Shown: positions 9,646 to 19,116, numbered from the stretch's first letter. The stretch: 55,504 nt of DNA from Vibrio diabolicus (GCA_001048675.1 CCKK01000028.1:1-55504); one strand, 5' to 3'. Program-made: numbers and translations. The notes: generated by a model from the sequence alone, not told the origin.

Positions 9646-10476
9646 ATGCATTTCCACTTTTCCAAAATGCACGGTTTGGGCAACGACTTCATGGTCGTCG
9701 ACTGTATTACCCAGAACGTGTTTTTCTCGCAAGACCTGATCCGCCGTTTGGCGGATCGTCATACCGGCGTTGGTTTTGACCAATTGCTCGTGGTAGAAGC
9801 CCCTTACGACCCTGAAACTGATTTTCATTATCGGATTTTCAATGCCGATGGTAGTGAAGTCGAGCAGTGCGGGAATGGCGCGCGCTGCTTCGCGCGCTTT
9901 GTTCGCTTGAAAGGGTTGACCAATAAATACAGCATCAGCGTAAGCACCAAAAAAGGAAAGATGATTCTCAACATCGAAGATGATGGAGAAGTGACGGTCA
10001 ACATGGGCGTTCCAGAGTTTGAGCCGAACAAGATTCCTTTTAAAGCTAAGCAAAAAGAGAAAACCTACATCATGCGCGCTGGTGAAAAAACGCTGTTCTG
10101 TGGCGCGGTAAGCATGGGTAACCCGCATGTGGTGACGGTGGTCGATGACGTGGATACTGCTGATGTCGATACATTAGGCCCGCTGCTTGAGTCGCACGAG
10201 CGTTTTCCAGAGCGCGTCAACGCTGGCTTTATGCAGGTGGTGAGTCGTGACCATATTCGTCTTCGAGTTTACGAGCGAGGCGCAGGTGAAACACAAGCTT
10301 GTGGTAGTGGCGCATGCGCGGCGGTAGCGGTAGGGATTCTTCAGGGTCTGTTGGATGAAAACGTTAAGGTTTCTCTACCAGGTGGTGAACTGCGAATTGC
10401 GTGGCAAGGTCCGGGTAAGCCGTTGTTTATGACCGGACCTACAACGCATGTATTTGATGGTCAATTGTCTTGCTAG
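9646..10476 (+). CDS. dapF: Diaminopimelate epimerase
   Basis: 276 aa. It interconverts LL- and meso-diaminopimelate without a cofactor, using two cysteines: C75 in EQCGNGARC and C219 in TQACGSGACAA. It supplies meso-DAP for peptidoglycan and for LysA. The N-terminal FSKMHGLGNDF is the family signature. It is followed at once by the DUF484 gene, xerC and yigB, the same order as dapF-yigA-xerC-yigB in E. coli. Confidence 0.98.
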   Translation: MHFHFSKMHGLGNDFMVVDCITQNVFFSQDLIRRLADRHTGVGFDQLLVVEAPYDPETDFHYRIFNADGSEVEQCGNGARCFARFVRLKGLTNKYSISVSTKKGKMILNIEDDGEVTVNMGVPEFEPNKIPFKAKQKEKTYIMRAGEKTLFCGAVSMGNPHVVTVVDDVDTADVDTLGPLLESHERFPERVNAGFMQVVSRDHIRLRVYERGAGETQACGSGACAAVAVGILQGLLDENVKVSLPGGELRIAWQGPGKPLFMTGPTTHVFDGQLSC

Positions 10477-10496
10477 TAGAAGAAAAAGGAAACGGT

Positions 10497-11202
10497 TTGT
10501 CTCAAGTAGAAGCAGATGCCTTAACGGCTGAAGTGGTGGCCGAGTACCTCAAAGATCATCCCGATTTTTTTGTTGCAGCGTCCAGAGCTTGTGGATCGTC
10601 TATCTTTCCCACACTCAGACTTGGGTGCGGTGTCTTTGGTGCACATACAAATGAATCGCCAACGTCAGCGCATTGAAGAGTTAGAGGAAGAGATCACCAC
10701 ACTGATGTCGCTTGCGGCGAACAACGATCGCACCTTTTACGAATTTATGGATTTGCAGGGGCAGATTCTAAAGTGTGGTGACTTTAAACAAGTCATTCAT
10801 TCTATTGAAGAGAAAGCTAAAGCACTTGGCTTACGCGCGTTTGTTCGATTGTTTAGTCAATGCGACGCATCGATTCAATTGAGTAAGGAAAGTTATCAAC
10901 GTTTTGCGACCACTCACTTAAATGGCAAAGATGCGTACTTAGGGCGTCTGAGAAAAGTGGATCGTGAAGCTTTGTTTGGCAATATGGATGTGCCGGAAAT
11001 GGGGTCCTATGTGGTACTACCGCTCGTGAAACAGCAAACACTGGGCGTGCTTGCGTTCTCTAGTGAGGATGGCGGTCATTTTCAACCAGATATGGATACC
11101 TTGTTTTTGCGTCACCTATCATTAGTAGTGGCACATCTCGCTCAAACATTGGTATGGCAAAGTTACGATGACGACAACTCCCAACACTCCTCTGCCAAAT
11201 AG
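10497..11202 (+). pseudogene. DUF484 (YigA-like) protein, frameshifted, probably by a sequence error
   Basis: The DUF484 family, of unknown molecular role, is GAF-like and conserved upstream of xerC. The N-terminal part (TTG at 10497, MSQVEADALTAEVVAEYL...) and the rest (DRLSFPHSDLGAVSLVHIQ...) lie in different frames. Deleting one T from the seven-T run at 10565-10571 restores HPDFLLQRPELVDRL and a 234-aa protein, the normal family size (E. coli 235). The downstream piece alone has a start at 10570 but lacks the conserved N-terminus. The gene overlaps the xerC start by 35 bp. Confidence 0.82.
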
Positions 11203-12129
11203 TCTGCAAAAGCCTCTTGAGCGCTTCTATGAATTCTTACGAAGCGAAAAGGGGCTCAGCCTACATACTCAACGCAATTACAAACAGCAGCTAGAAACCA
11301 TGGCGCAGCACTTGGCTGAAATGGGACTTAAAGATTGGTCTCAAGTGAAATGGGACTTAAAGATTGGTCTCAAGTGGATGCAGGCTGGGTGCGCCAATTA
11401 GCAGGTAAGGGCATGCGGGAAGGCATGAAAGCCAGCAGTTTGGCGACGCGCCTCTCATCGCTGCGTAGCTTTTTCGATTTCCTTATTCTGCGTGGCGAGA
11501 TGTCAGCTAACCCTGCCAAAGGGGTTTCAGCGCCACGTAAAAAGCGCCCGTTGCCGAAAAACCTCGATGTTGATGAAGTGAGCCAACTGCTTGAGGTCAA
11601 CGAAGACGACCCGTTGGCTGTGCGTGATCGCGCCATGATGGAGCTGATGTACGGTGCAGGCTTGCGTTTGGCTGAGTTGGTGAGTGTGGATGTACGTGAT
11701 GTACAACTGCGCAGTGGCGAGCTTCGTGTTATCGGTAAAGGCGATAAAGAACGTAAAGTTCCATTCTCTGGCATGGCAACTGAATGGGTTGCCAAGTGGT
11801 TGAAAGTCAGGGGCGATCTTGCTGCGCCAGGTGAACCCGCCTTGTTTGTGTCTAAACTCGGAACGCGTATTTCGCACCGTAGCGTGCAAAAACGCATGGC
11901 AGAATGGGGACAGAAACAGTCTGTGGCGAGCCATATTAGTCCGCATAAATTGCGTCACTCGTTTGCGACACATATGCTCGAATCCAGCAATAACTTACGT
12001 GCGGTGCAAGAGCTTTTAGGACACGAGAACATTTCGACGACCCAAATCTACACGCACTTGGATTTCCAACATTTAGCGCAAGCCTACGACCAAGCCCACC
12101 CACGCGCACGTAAAAAGAACGGGGAGTGA
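11168..12129 (+). pseudogene. xerC: XerC tyrosine recombinase, disrupted by a 29-bp tandem duplication
   Basis: XerC acts with XerD at dif to resolve chromosome dimers. The catalytic half is intact: Arg in YGAGLRLAEL, Lys in GKGDKERKV, HKLRHSFATH, LLGHENISTTQIYTHL with the nucleophile Tyr. The N-terminal core-binding domain is broken because a 29-bp segment occurs twice (11319-11376), shifting the frame. Removing one copy gives 310 aa running ...GLKDWSQVDAGWVRQL... The downstream ORF from a TTG at 11335 would lack about 50 N-terminal residues and is unlikely to work. The ATG at 11168 lies within the end of the DUF484 gene. Confidence 0.88.
11319..11376 (+). repeat. Exact 29-bp tandem duplication inside xerC
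   Basis: Two identical 29-bp units (11319-11347 and 11348-11376, starting AAATGGGACTTAAAGATTGG) adjoin without any intervening base. The period is not a multiple of three, so it moves the xerC frame. Loss of one copy by slippage would restore the gene. Confidence 0.97.
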
Positions 12130-12137
12130 GCCGAAGT

Positions 12138-12856
12138 ATGAAATTTTATCGCCGTATCGAGCCTATTAAGGCCATGACCTTCGATCTTGATGACACGCTG
12201 TACGACAATTACCCGGTGATTATCCGTATGGAGCGTGAGTTGCTAGCTTGGTTGCAGCAAACACATCCTGCCGTGGCGCACATGGATAAGGCTGATTGGA
12301 TGCAAGGTAAAAAAACAATGTGCTCCAGCAGAGACCGGATCTCAGAAGCGATGTGACGCTTTGGCGTTTAGTGCAGCTAAAGCATGGTTTTCTTTCAGTT
12401 GGCTATGATGAAGCGCAAGCTCAAGCCGCAGCTGAAGAGGGTGTGCAGCTCGCTTTGGATTGGCGCAGTCAGTTTGAAGTGCCCCAATCAAGCTTAGATG
12501 TTTTGACACAACTGGGAGAGCGAGTTCCGCTCGTGGCGATCACAAACGGCAACGTCGATTTAGATAAAATTGGCTTAACGCCGTATTTTCAATGTGTACT
12601 AAAAGCGGGGCCAGATGGGTTAGCGAAACCCGCCACCGATATGTTTACTAAGGCGAAACGGTTCTTGGATATCCCAGCAGAGAATATTTTGCATGTCGGT
12701 GATCACCTAACCACGGATGTGCATGGTGCAAAGTCGGCTGGTTTTGCGGCTTGTTGGTTCAATGATATGAATAAAAATGTCATTAATCATTCAAAAACAC
12801 GTACTTTACCTGATATTGAAATCAATAGTTTGCAGCCGTTACTCACACTTTTTTAA
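12138..12856 (+). pseudogene. yigB: YigB-like HAD phosphatase, frameshifted, probably by a sequence error
   Basis: HAD superfamily; the E. coli YigB homologue dephosphorylates FMN to riboflavin. HAD motif I is FDLDDTLYDN, motif II is VAITNGN, and motif IV is HVGDHLTTDVHGA. The frame changes between 12309 and 12322. Adding one A to the seven-A run at 12309-12315 joins both parts into 239 aa (E. coli 238). The ATG at 12138 fits the family N-terminus (MKFYRR). A GTG at 12126 overlaps the xerC stop but gives an atypical extension. Last gene of the dapF-xerC group. Confidence 0.84.
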
Positions 12857-12994
12857 TTGCTTTCGCATTAATCCATTCTAATCTCATTTTGTGTCTAGAA
12901 AAGCAGCGTAAAGCCACGTAAATTATTCACTATTAAGTAAAAAGAGTAACGCCACACGTCGTGGTGAAGATAGTGTTACGGCAGTGGTAGGTGC

Positions 12995-15481
12995 ATGCGA
13001 GCTTTTTCAAAACTGGTTCATGATGTCAGTCAGTTAAATGACTTTTTAGTCACTTCTCAGTTCTCTTCAAGTAAACAATATTTGGTGCAAATATTGTCGA
13101 CTCAATCACGCGACTTTACGACCACACTTGCGGACGCTGTTTTATTGTTGCTGCCGAATGCTCATGTCATGGGGCATAGTACGCGTAATGTCATTCTGGA
13201 AGGGGAGATATTTACCTCTGGTTGCCTGATCAGTGTGACTGAGTTCGAACAAACCACGCTTACTTCTGCTGTACAAACCTACTCTTACTCCCCCGATATT
13301 GATGGTGGAGAGCTCAAACGCTCGCTTCTGTTGCAGCATAATTCGCAAGTGATCCTCAGCTTTGCTGTGCAAATTGAACGACGTGACTATCCCTTGTTTC
13401 AAACGTTCGCTAGTGAAGAAGTCGTGATCTCTGGAGGGTTGGCACAGAGTATTGATGATGGCTGTTGGGTGCTATATCAAAACCGAGTTTACGATAATGC
13501 CGTGGTCGCCGTAGCTTTGCACAGCGATACCTTGAAGCTATGGACGGATGCGTATTCGGAATGGAACCCGATTGGCATGCCACATAAAGTCACCCATGCA
13601 AAAGGAACGCGCTTGTATTGCTTAGGTGAACAGAAAGCGTTGGACGTATACAAGCGTTACTTGGCGGATGGCCATGATGTGACGCTGAGTCAACTGCTCA
13701 GCTTTCCTTTATATCGAGAAAGCTTGGGGCGCAAGGAAGTTTGCACGGTAACGGAGCTGCACGCTGATGGCAGTATGAGCTTCGACAGGCCTTGGTGTCT
13801 TGGTGACGAAGTACAATTTTGCTATAACCACCCCTCATTAACGCTCGAACAGGTGCGACATGGTGTGGTTGAGTTAGCCATGCACCAACCTGAAGTCGTG
13901 ATGATTTTTAACTGCGCGTCACGGTTAGACTTTATTGACAGCAGCGACGAAGTCCAGGCCTTCAAAGATATCGCGACGACGTTTGGTAGTTATTGTATGG
14001 GGGAACTGCATGGCGGTATTGGACAGCCAGAAATTCTTCATCACAGTCTGACGTATTTAGCGATGCGAGAGGGAGACGAAGTACAAGCATTGAACTTGCC
14101 TAAGTCGCCCGTTAGCTCCTCTATTTCACCATTGTTTAGCTTGATTCGAAATGCGATTGGCGACCTCAACCATATGAACGCGCATATGGGGTATCAACTC
14201 GATCGCCAGACGCGCAAGTTACAAGAAAGCTATCGGCGAGATAGTCGCACTGGATTACAAAACCGAGTCGCGCTGCAAGAGCGGCTGAGTAGCATCGATT
14301 TGGATGAGCACTTGCTGACTCTAAAGCTACTTAACTTCAGCCATATCAATGAAAAATACGGTTATAGAGTAGGGGATCAGCTACTTAAAGACCTCTCAAT
14401 GCATTTTACGAATCGACTGCGAAAGCGTTTTGGCATGCCAACGGCTTTGCAGCTTTATAGTATTGGAGTTGGTGAGTGGGCGTTCATATTTAAAGCTGAC
14501 CAAAGCAGCGAAACCATCAAACAGCACTTTACTCGTTTTGCCGACGCGGTAGAGCAAACTAATTTTGAGCCAATTGGTCTGCGCGAAATAGATTATCTTT
14601 CTATCTCGCTGTGCGGTGGCTTAGTGAGTCGTCGAGATTTTCCATCAGCTTCTGCGGATGAGCTATTGCTTAAAGGCATTGAAGCGAGGCGTTCCGGTGT
14701 GCGCAGTAATACCCATATCTGCAATGCGAAAGACATCGAAGTCAGTGAGGATGTGCGTAAAGAGCAACTTGGATGGTTGAGTTGCGTCAGTAAAGCCATT
14801 CTCAAACAGAACATCATCACCTATAGCCAGCCGATAGTGCATGCGGATAGCCATAAATTGGCAAGCCAAGAATGTTTGGTTCGCATTTTGGAGGAGGATG
14901 GAACGGTAATTGCGCCAGGGCGCTTCCTGCCTATTATTTCCGATACGCACCTTTATACTCGATTGAGTCGGCACATGATCCATTCTACGTTACATTACAT
15001 GCGAGATAAGCAAGGTGACTTTTCTATTAACTTATCGCCGCAAGATTTGCTTAGTGATAAAACTTTAATGCTTTTAGAGCATGAAACTTGTCAGCTCAAT
15101 GACCCTAGGCGAATTGGTTTGGAAGTGTTGGAATCTGAGCAAATCAAAGACTACGGTCGAATGATCGAAGTATGCAGTCATTTTAGAAGCTTAGGAGCGC
15201 GTATCATTGTTGATGATTTTGGCTCAGGCTATTCCAATATTGATGAAATCCTAAAGCTGGAGCCGGAAGTCATAAAGCTCGATGGCAGCTTGATCCGTGA
15301 TATCGATAAAGACTTAAAGCAGCGCAAAATAGCTTCTCAGTTGGTGCGTTTATGTCAGGTGTTTAACGCGGAGACGGTGGCGGAGTTTGTCCACAATCGA
15401 GAGGTGTGCAAAATCGCGCAGGATATGGGCGTCGACTATCTGCAAGGCTATTATCTGGGTGAGCCGACCCGATTATTTTAA
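12995..15481 (+). CDS. FIST-GGDEF-EAL cyclic-di-GMP signalling protein
   Basis: 828 aa. The N-terminal about 390 residues are a FIST sensory domain, thought to bind small ligands such as amino acids; there is no signal peptide, so it is likely cytoplasmic. A GGDEF domain (about 415-565) is degenerate, with GVGEW near residue 490 in place of GGDEF, so cyclase activity is unlikely. The EAL domain (about 600-828) has ECLVR for EALVR but keeps INLSPQDLL, DDFGSGYS (about 739), KLDGSLI and YLQGYYLGEP, so phosphodiesterase activity is plausible. Probable ligand-controlled c-di-GMP hydrolase. A parS-like site follows the stop directly. Confidence 0.88.
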   Translation: MRAFSKLVHDVSQLNDFLVTSQFSSSKQYLVQILSTQSRDFTTTLADAVLLLLPNAHVMGHSTRNVILEGEIFTSGCLISVTEFEQTTLTSAVQTYSYSPDIDGGELKRSLLLQHNSQVILSFAVQIERRDYPLFQTFASEEVVISGGLAQSIDDGCWVLYQNRVYDNAVVAVALHSDTLKLWTDAYSEWNPIGMPHKVTHAKGTRLYCLGEQKALDVYKRYLADGHDVTLSQLLSFPLYRESLGRKEVCTVTELHADGSMSFDRPWCLGDEVQFCYNHPSLTLEQVRHGVVELAMHQPEVVMIFNCASRLDFIDSSDEVQAFKDIATTFGSYCMGELHGGIGQPEILHHSLTYLAMREGDEVQALNLPKSPVSSSISPLFSLIRNAIGDLNHMNAHMGYQLDRQTRKLQESYRRDSRTGLQNRVALQERLSSIDLDEHLLTLKLLNFSHINEKYGYRVGDQLLKDLSMHFTNRLRKRFGMPTALQLYSIGVGEWAFIFKADQSSETIKQHFTRFADAVEQTNFEPIGLREIDYLSISLCGGLVSRRDFPSASADELLLKGIEARRSGVRSNTHICNAKDIEVSEDVRKEQLGWLSCVSKAILKQNIITYSQPIVHADSHKLASQECLVRILEEDGTVIAPGRFLPIISDTHLYTRLSRHMIHSTLHYMRDKQGDFSINLSPQDLLSDKTLMLLEHETCQLNDPRRIGLEVLESEQIKDYGRMIEVCSHFRSLGARIIVDDFGSGYSNIDEILKLEPEVIKLDGSLIRDIDKDLKQRKIASQLVRLCQVFNAETVAEFVHNREVCKIAQDMGVDYLQGYYLGEPTRLF

Positions 15482-15484
15482 TGC

Positions 15485-15500
15485 TGTTTCACGTGAAACC
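15485..15500. other. parS-like centromere site
   Basis: TGTTTCACGTGAAACC matches the canonical ParB target TGTTTCACGTGAAACA at 15 of 16 positions, and its inner 14 bp form a perfect palindrome. It sits 3 bp after the FIST-GGDEF-EAL stop and before the terminator. Chromosome I of Vibrio cholerae carries ParB1 sites of this type near its origin, and the surrounding genes are origin-proximal, so a functional parS1 is likely. Confidence 0.82.
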
Positions 15501-15510
15501 ATTCCAAATA

Positions 15511-15538
15511 AAAACGCAGCCTTGGCTGCGTTTTTTTA
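15511..15538. terminator. Bidirectional terminator
   Basis: Perfect stem AACGCAGC/GCTGCGTT with loop CTTG, flanked by A and T runs. It separates the FIST-GGDEF-EAL gene (plus) from the DTW-domain gene (minus). Confidence 0.88.
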
Positions 15539-15555
15539 TTTTGAGCAATTTGGTT

Positions 15556-16170
15556 TTAGTTGAGTGAGTTCGGTGATTGCTTGAGAGCGTGTCCACTTTT
15601 TTCGGCTTGAAATAGTGCAAGGTAGTGAGCAAAGAATGTGAGCATTTTTTGCTGGTTATTTTGCTCGCCTAGTTGTCCGAGTAAATATGCGGCGACTTCA
15701 AACGTGCACAAGTTACCTTGTTGTTGGTTGCGTCGCAGCTGATATTGCGAGTCCGCCGATGCAGACAGCGCCATAGTAGGGATACTTTCTAACCAACGGC
15801 TCTTGTTGATCATCTTGCGCGCTTCTTGCCAGGTGGCGTCCAAAATAATAAACAGCGGATTTTTGGTTTGTTGTTGGCTTTGGAGCGCCACATGTTCGAG
15901 TGTGACGCTTTCTTCACTTGGGAACAGAAGCACTGGATACAGCGACGGATCCGCTAATCGAGCGAGCAATTCTGCTGGTGGTTGTTTTCGGTCCCAGGTT
16001 ACTCGCTCAATATTGAGTTGGCACTGCTCTAGTAGCTGGCCGGTATTAGTATCACGCGTCAGTTCATTCGGATGCATCAACAGCAAGATGTTGTGCTCGC
16101 TGGTAAGTTTCGGCACCAGTGAGCACATACAGTTGAATTGAAAACCACAATTTGGACACGGTTGCGACAT
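15556..16170 (-). CDS. DTW-domain tRNA-uridine aminocarboxypropyltransferase-like protein
   Basis: 204 aa. The DTW family, to which E. coli TapT (YfiP) belongs, transfers the aminocarboxypropyl group of SAM to a tRNA uridine. The signature appears as LDATWQEARKM, with the D-x-T-W spacing of this subfamily. An N-terminal zinc-binding-like knuckle (CPNCGFQFNCMC) is intact. The substrate tRNA position cannot be told from sequence. Its ATG overlaps the stop of the upstream lipoprotein gene by one base, so the two are co-transcribed. Confidence 0.82.
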   Translation of the reverse strand: MSQPCPNCGFQFNCMCSLVPKLTSEHNILLLMHPNELTRDTNTGQLLEQCQLNIERVTWDRKQPPAELLARLADPSLYPVLLFPSEESVTLEHVALQSQQQTKNPLFIILDATWQEARKMINKSRWLESIPTMALSASADSQYQLRRNQQQGNLCTFEVAAYLLGQLGEQNNQQKMLTFFAHYLALFQAEKSGHALKQSPNSLN

Positions 16171-17720
16171 TACAGACGAACTCCTTCGCGCACAGGGCTA
16201 ACCCCATCCGAGAACAGACGCACGCCACTGATTTGGTTTGGCGTTGCCGTTGGTGCCATGCTTGGGTTGAGTGGGTAGCTAACCCCACTGTATTGCATCA
16301 CGTGTTGCGCTGCCTTAGCTCCGCCACCGCTGACATTAAAAATTAGATCTCGCCAGCCATGAGAGGTTTGTTGGCCGAGCATAATCGGGCTTTGTACCAG
16401 TGTGATGCGGCTATTGAAGCGCCACTCTTTTTCGTGATGTTCAAATATCAGCAATGTACAGCCACCGGAACCACACCAATCCAGCTGTACTAATAGCTCT
16501 TCGTTACCATCGCCGTTGAGGTCATAAGTTAGCCAACGGTACTGGTTGTTGTTGGGGTTGGTTTGGTGAATGAAGAAGTAGTTGCGCACGGCGGCATCTA
16601 CTTTGGAGTCAAACTCCGCACTAGAAGGTACGTCTGCACTGCTGATGGGCTTGTTAGCGCGTTTCTCGGCTGGTTGCATCATGCCCTCATCACGAGTGGT
16701 GGCAGGGTAAAGCACTAAACCACCATCGGCGATTGGGTATACCAAGTTACCGACTTTTTCTTTGGTCGCTTTGAGCTGATTGCCTTCTCGCGTAAACAGT
16801 CGCTCTGACATCAGTCTTTGTTGTTGATGATGCGTCATGACGACTTGAACCTGAGACGGACTTAATTGTTGCCAGTACCCACGCTCGATTAACGGTGCTT
16901 GCCCATTAGCGTAACTGTATTTTGTTGTGGCGCTGTGGTCTGGGTTTAAGGTCATTTGCACCTCAAAACCTTGTGATTGGGTTGAAGTCGCGACATAGGT
17001 ATTGGCCCAGCTAAGCGTAGCGTCCACGTTTGCAGCTGTACCACAACCTTGATAAGTGTCGCCATCATGTTTTAGCGTCGCTTTCCAGCCATACAAAGAA
17101 TCACTCATCGTATCTGAGCAGAGGTTTTCTGTTAGGCGAAGTTCACCATCTTGTAGTTGATATGTGCGCTGGCGAGGTTGAAGTTGACTGCTCTTAATCG
17201 CTAATTTTGAGGTTTGTTTTCCGATTGGCTGGAATGTCAGTCCATTAGCCTCAAAGCTTGCCGACCAAGAAGGCTCATTACCAAACACGCGAGTTGGTTT
17301 GTTTGGTTGCTGACAACGGTTTGGATTTTCCGTTGTGAGGAAGTTCACTTGTTCCACGACAAAGTTAGCATCGAAATCGGCAGAAAACCCATCGATGCCC
17401 GGTGGGTTGAGATGGCCGATAACCTCGCCATACATGGTCTGGTAAGGCTCGTTATTTAACTGAATTGCTCGTTGCATTTGCTGTGGTGACAGTTGTAACC
17501 AATATTGCTTGTCGCTGCCACAAGGCATGATGTATTGGCTCTCGTGACCGACGATCACTTTTCCACGTAGCATAAAGGTTTGAGGTTGAATGGTGTCTGG
17601 CTTATCTAAGGTGGCTGGTGGAGAAGCTGGGTCGGCAGCGCCAGATTGTGGCGGCTGCGAACTACATGCTTGCAGAACCAGCAGAGTGGCAAGCGCCACT
17701 GGGTTTTTCAAAGCCTTCAT
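16170..17720 (-). CDS. Putative lipoprotein of unknown function (COG3650-like)
   Basis: 516 aa. The signal peptide has lipobox LQAC followed by SSQPPQ, so it is predicted to be a lipoprotein. The middle part (GNEPSWSASFEANGLTF) resembles uncharacterised COG3650-type lipoproteins. A C-terminal stretch, DLNGDGNEELLVQLDWCGSGGC, looks like a calcium-binding or FG-GAP-type loop with a possible disulphide. No enzymatic motif is recognisable. It is transcribed with the DTW-domain gene and is divergent from the EVE-domain gene, 47 bp apart. Confidence 0.75.
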   Translation of the reverse strand: MKALKNPVALATLLVLQACSSQPPQSGAADPASPPATLDKPDTIQPQTFMLRGKVIVGHESQYIMPCGSDKQYWLQLSPQQMQRAIQLNNEPYQTMYGEVIGHLNPPGIDGFSADFDANFVVEQVNFLTTENPNRCQQPNKPTRVFGNEPSWSASFEANGLTFQPIGKQTSKLAIKSSQLQPRQRTYQLQDGELRLTENLCSDTMSDSLYGWKATLKHDGDTYQGCGTAANVDATLSWANTYVATSTQSQGFEVQMTLNPDHSATTKYSYANGQAPLIERGYWQQLSPSQVQVVMTHHQQQRLMSERLFTREGNQLKATKEKVGNLVYPIADGGLVLYPATTRDEGMMQPAEKRANKPISSADVPSSAEFDSKVDAAVRNYFFIHQTNPNNNQYRWLTYDLNGDGNEELLVQLDWCGSGGCTLLIFEHHEKEWRFNSRITLVQSPIMLGQQTSHGWRDLIFNVSGGGAKAAQHVMQYSGVSYPLNPSMAPTATPNQISGVRLFSDGVSPVREGVRL

Positions 17721-17767
17721 GTTATATCTTCCTCATTATTGTTACTCAATCGGCATCGGATGGCATT

Positions 17768-18238
17768 ATGGCATATTGGTTATTTAAAACTGAACCAGAT
17801 ACCTTTTCTATTGACACGCTTCGAACCCAAAAGGTTTCATGTTGGGAGGGAGTTCGTAATTATCAGGCGCGCAATATGATGCGTGACCAAGTGAAGGTGG
17901 GCGATTTAGTCCTGATTTATCACTCTTCTTGCAAGAATGTTGGTGTTGCCGGTATTGCTAAAGTCGTGAGAGAAGCCTATCCCGATCATTTCCAGTTCGA
18001 TCCTGAAAGTGATTATTTCGACCCAAAGTCAGACCCAGACAACCCGCGTTGGATTATGGTGGATGTCGAATTCGTGCGTAAAACGGCGCGAGTGATTCCG
18101 TTATCGGTGATGAAAGCGATGCCAGAACTTGAGAGCATGCCATTGGTGAAACGTGGAAATCGCTTGTCGATCATGCCAGTGACAGAAGAAAAGTGGGAAG
18201 CGATCCTTGGCAAAGAGAAGTTGCCAAGTCAGCGATAA
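17768..18238 (+). CDS. EVE-domain protein
   Basis: 156 aa, a single EVE domain (PUA-like fold): WLFKTEPDTFSID, WEGVRNYQARN and GDLVLIYHSSC, then the acidic segment and WIMVDVEFV. EVE domains bind modified bases in nucleic acids; the physiological role of this short subfamily is not established. I chose the ATG at 17768 because the longer frame would read through the divergent lipoprotein promoter. It ends at a bidirectional terminator shared with yigL. Confidence 0.9.
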   Translation: MAYWLFKTEPDTFSIDTLRTQKVSCWEGVRNYQARNMMRDQVKVGDLVLIYHSSCKNVGVAGIAKVVREAYPDHFQFDPESDYFDPKSDPDNPRWIMVDVEFVRKTARVIPLSVMKAMPELESMPLVKRGNRLSIMPVTEEKWEAILGKEKLPSQR

Positions 18239-18242
18239 AAGA

Positions 18243-18268
18243 AAAGGGCTGCGAATGTGCAGCCCTTT
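18243..18268. terminator. Bidirectional terminator
   Basis: 10-bp stem AAAGGGCTGC/GCAGCCCTTT with a 6-nt loop, between convergent genes (EVE-domain, plus; yigL, minus). Confidence 0.85.
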
Positions 18269-18291
18269 GTTATTGTTTGGAGTAATGCAGC

Positions 18292-19116
18292 TTACAGCAA
18301 GTGATCTTGTAGGTAGTGTGCAACCGCATCTTCTGCATTGCTGCCAATCACTTCGTTATTTGGCAATGCTTTCATCACTTTCTCGTGTGATGTACCCATG
18401 ACCAATCCTTTACCTGCCATCGACAGCATTTCTACGTCATTCATGCCATCACCAAATGCCACGCAATTTTCTAACGTGAGGCCGAGTTTTTTCGCTACCG
18501 CTTCAAGAGCATGGCCTTTAGACACACCTGCACTCATTACTTCCAAGCACCATGGTGTTGAAAACGCAATATTCAACTTATCGCCAAATTGTTCACGTAG
18601 TTTGTTTTCAAACACCACCAAGCGTTCGTGGTCTTGTGCTGGGTGAGTGAAGAAGATTTTCGCAATACCGTCAGTTGGCGCTTGGTCTTCATCGAATAAG
18701 ACGTATGTGAATTCGTCATGGAAATCACGCAATGTTTCGTCGTCTTTGTTCATCAACCAACTGTCATTTTGATACATGTGGATAAGTATTTCTTGATCGT
18801 GCTTGATCGTGTCGATCACGCCTTGAACCAGTTCTGCAGGGACATTCTCGCTGTACATCAGCTGATCTTCCTGGTCATGCACACGGGCACCGTTCGAGGT
18901 GATCATGTAAGCCGGAATACCGACCTGACGACGGATGCTCGCAACGTCTACGTGGTGACGGCCTGTTGCAAAGACAAAGGTGTAACCCTTTTCATGCAGC
19001 GCTTTTAGCGTCTCTTTTGAGTAAGCACTGAGCTGATGGTTTGGTGCGAGTAACGTGCCATCCAGATCAGAGGCAACGATTTTAGTGATCTCTTTGCAAG
19101 GTAGCGATGTGCTCAT
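18292..19116 (-). CDS. yigL: YigL-like Cof-type HAD phosphatase (pyridoxal phosphate phosphatase)
   Basis: 274 aa, HAD subfamily IIB (Cof type). Motif I is ASDLDGTLL, motif II is ITSNGA, and motif IV is FGDGMNDVEML. E. coli YigL dephosphorylates pyridoxal phosphate and sugar phosphates. The match rests on the Cof fold and on the neighbours pldB and rhtB, as in E. coli. A longer frame reaches 19233, but the ATG at 19116 has GAGGA just upstream and begins right before the first HAD motif, so I prefer it. Confidence 0.87.
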   Translation of the reverse strand: MSTSLPCKEITKIVASDLDGTLLAPNHQLSAYSKETLKALHEKGYTFVFATGRHHVDVASIRRQVGIPAYMITSNGARVHDQEDQLMYSENVPAELVQGVIDTIKHDQEILIHMYQNDSWLMNKDDETLRDFHDEFTYVLFDEDQAPTDGIAKIFFTHPAQDHERLVVFENKLREQFGDKLNIAFSTPWCLEVMSAGVSKGHALEAVAKKLGLTLENCVAFGDGMNDVEMLSMAGKGLVMGTSHEKVMKALPNNEVIGSNAEDAVAHYLQDHLL

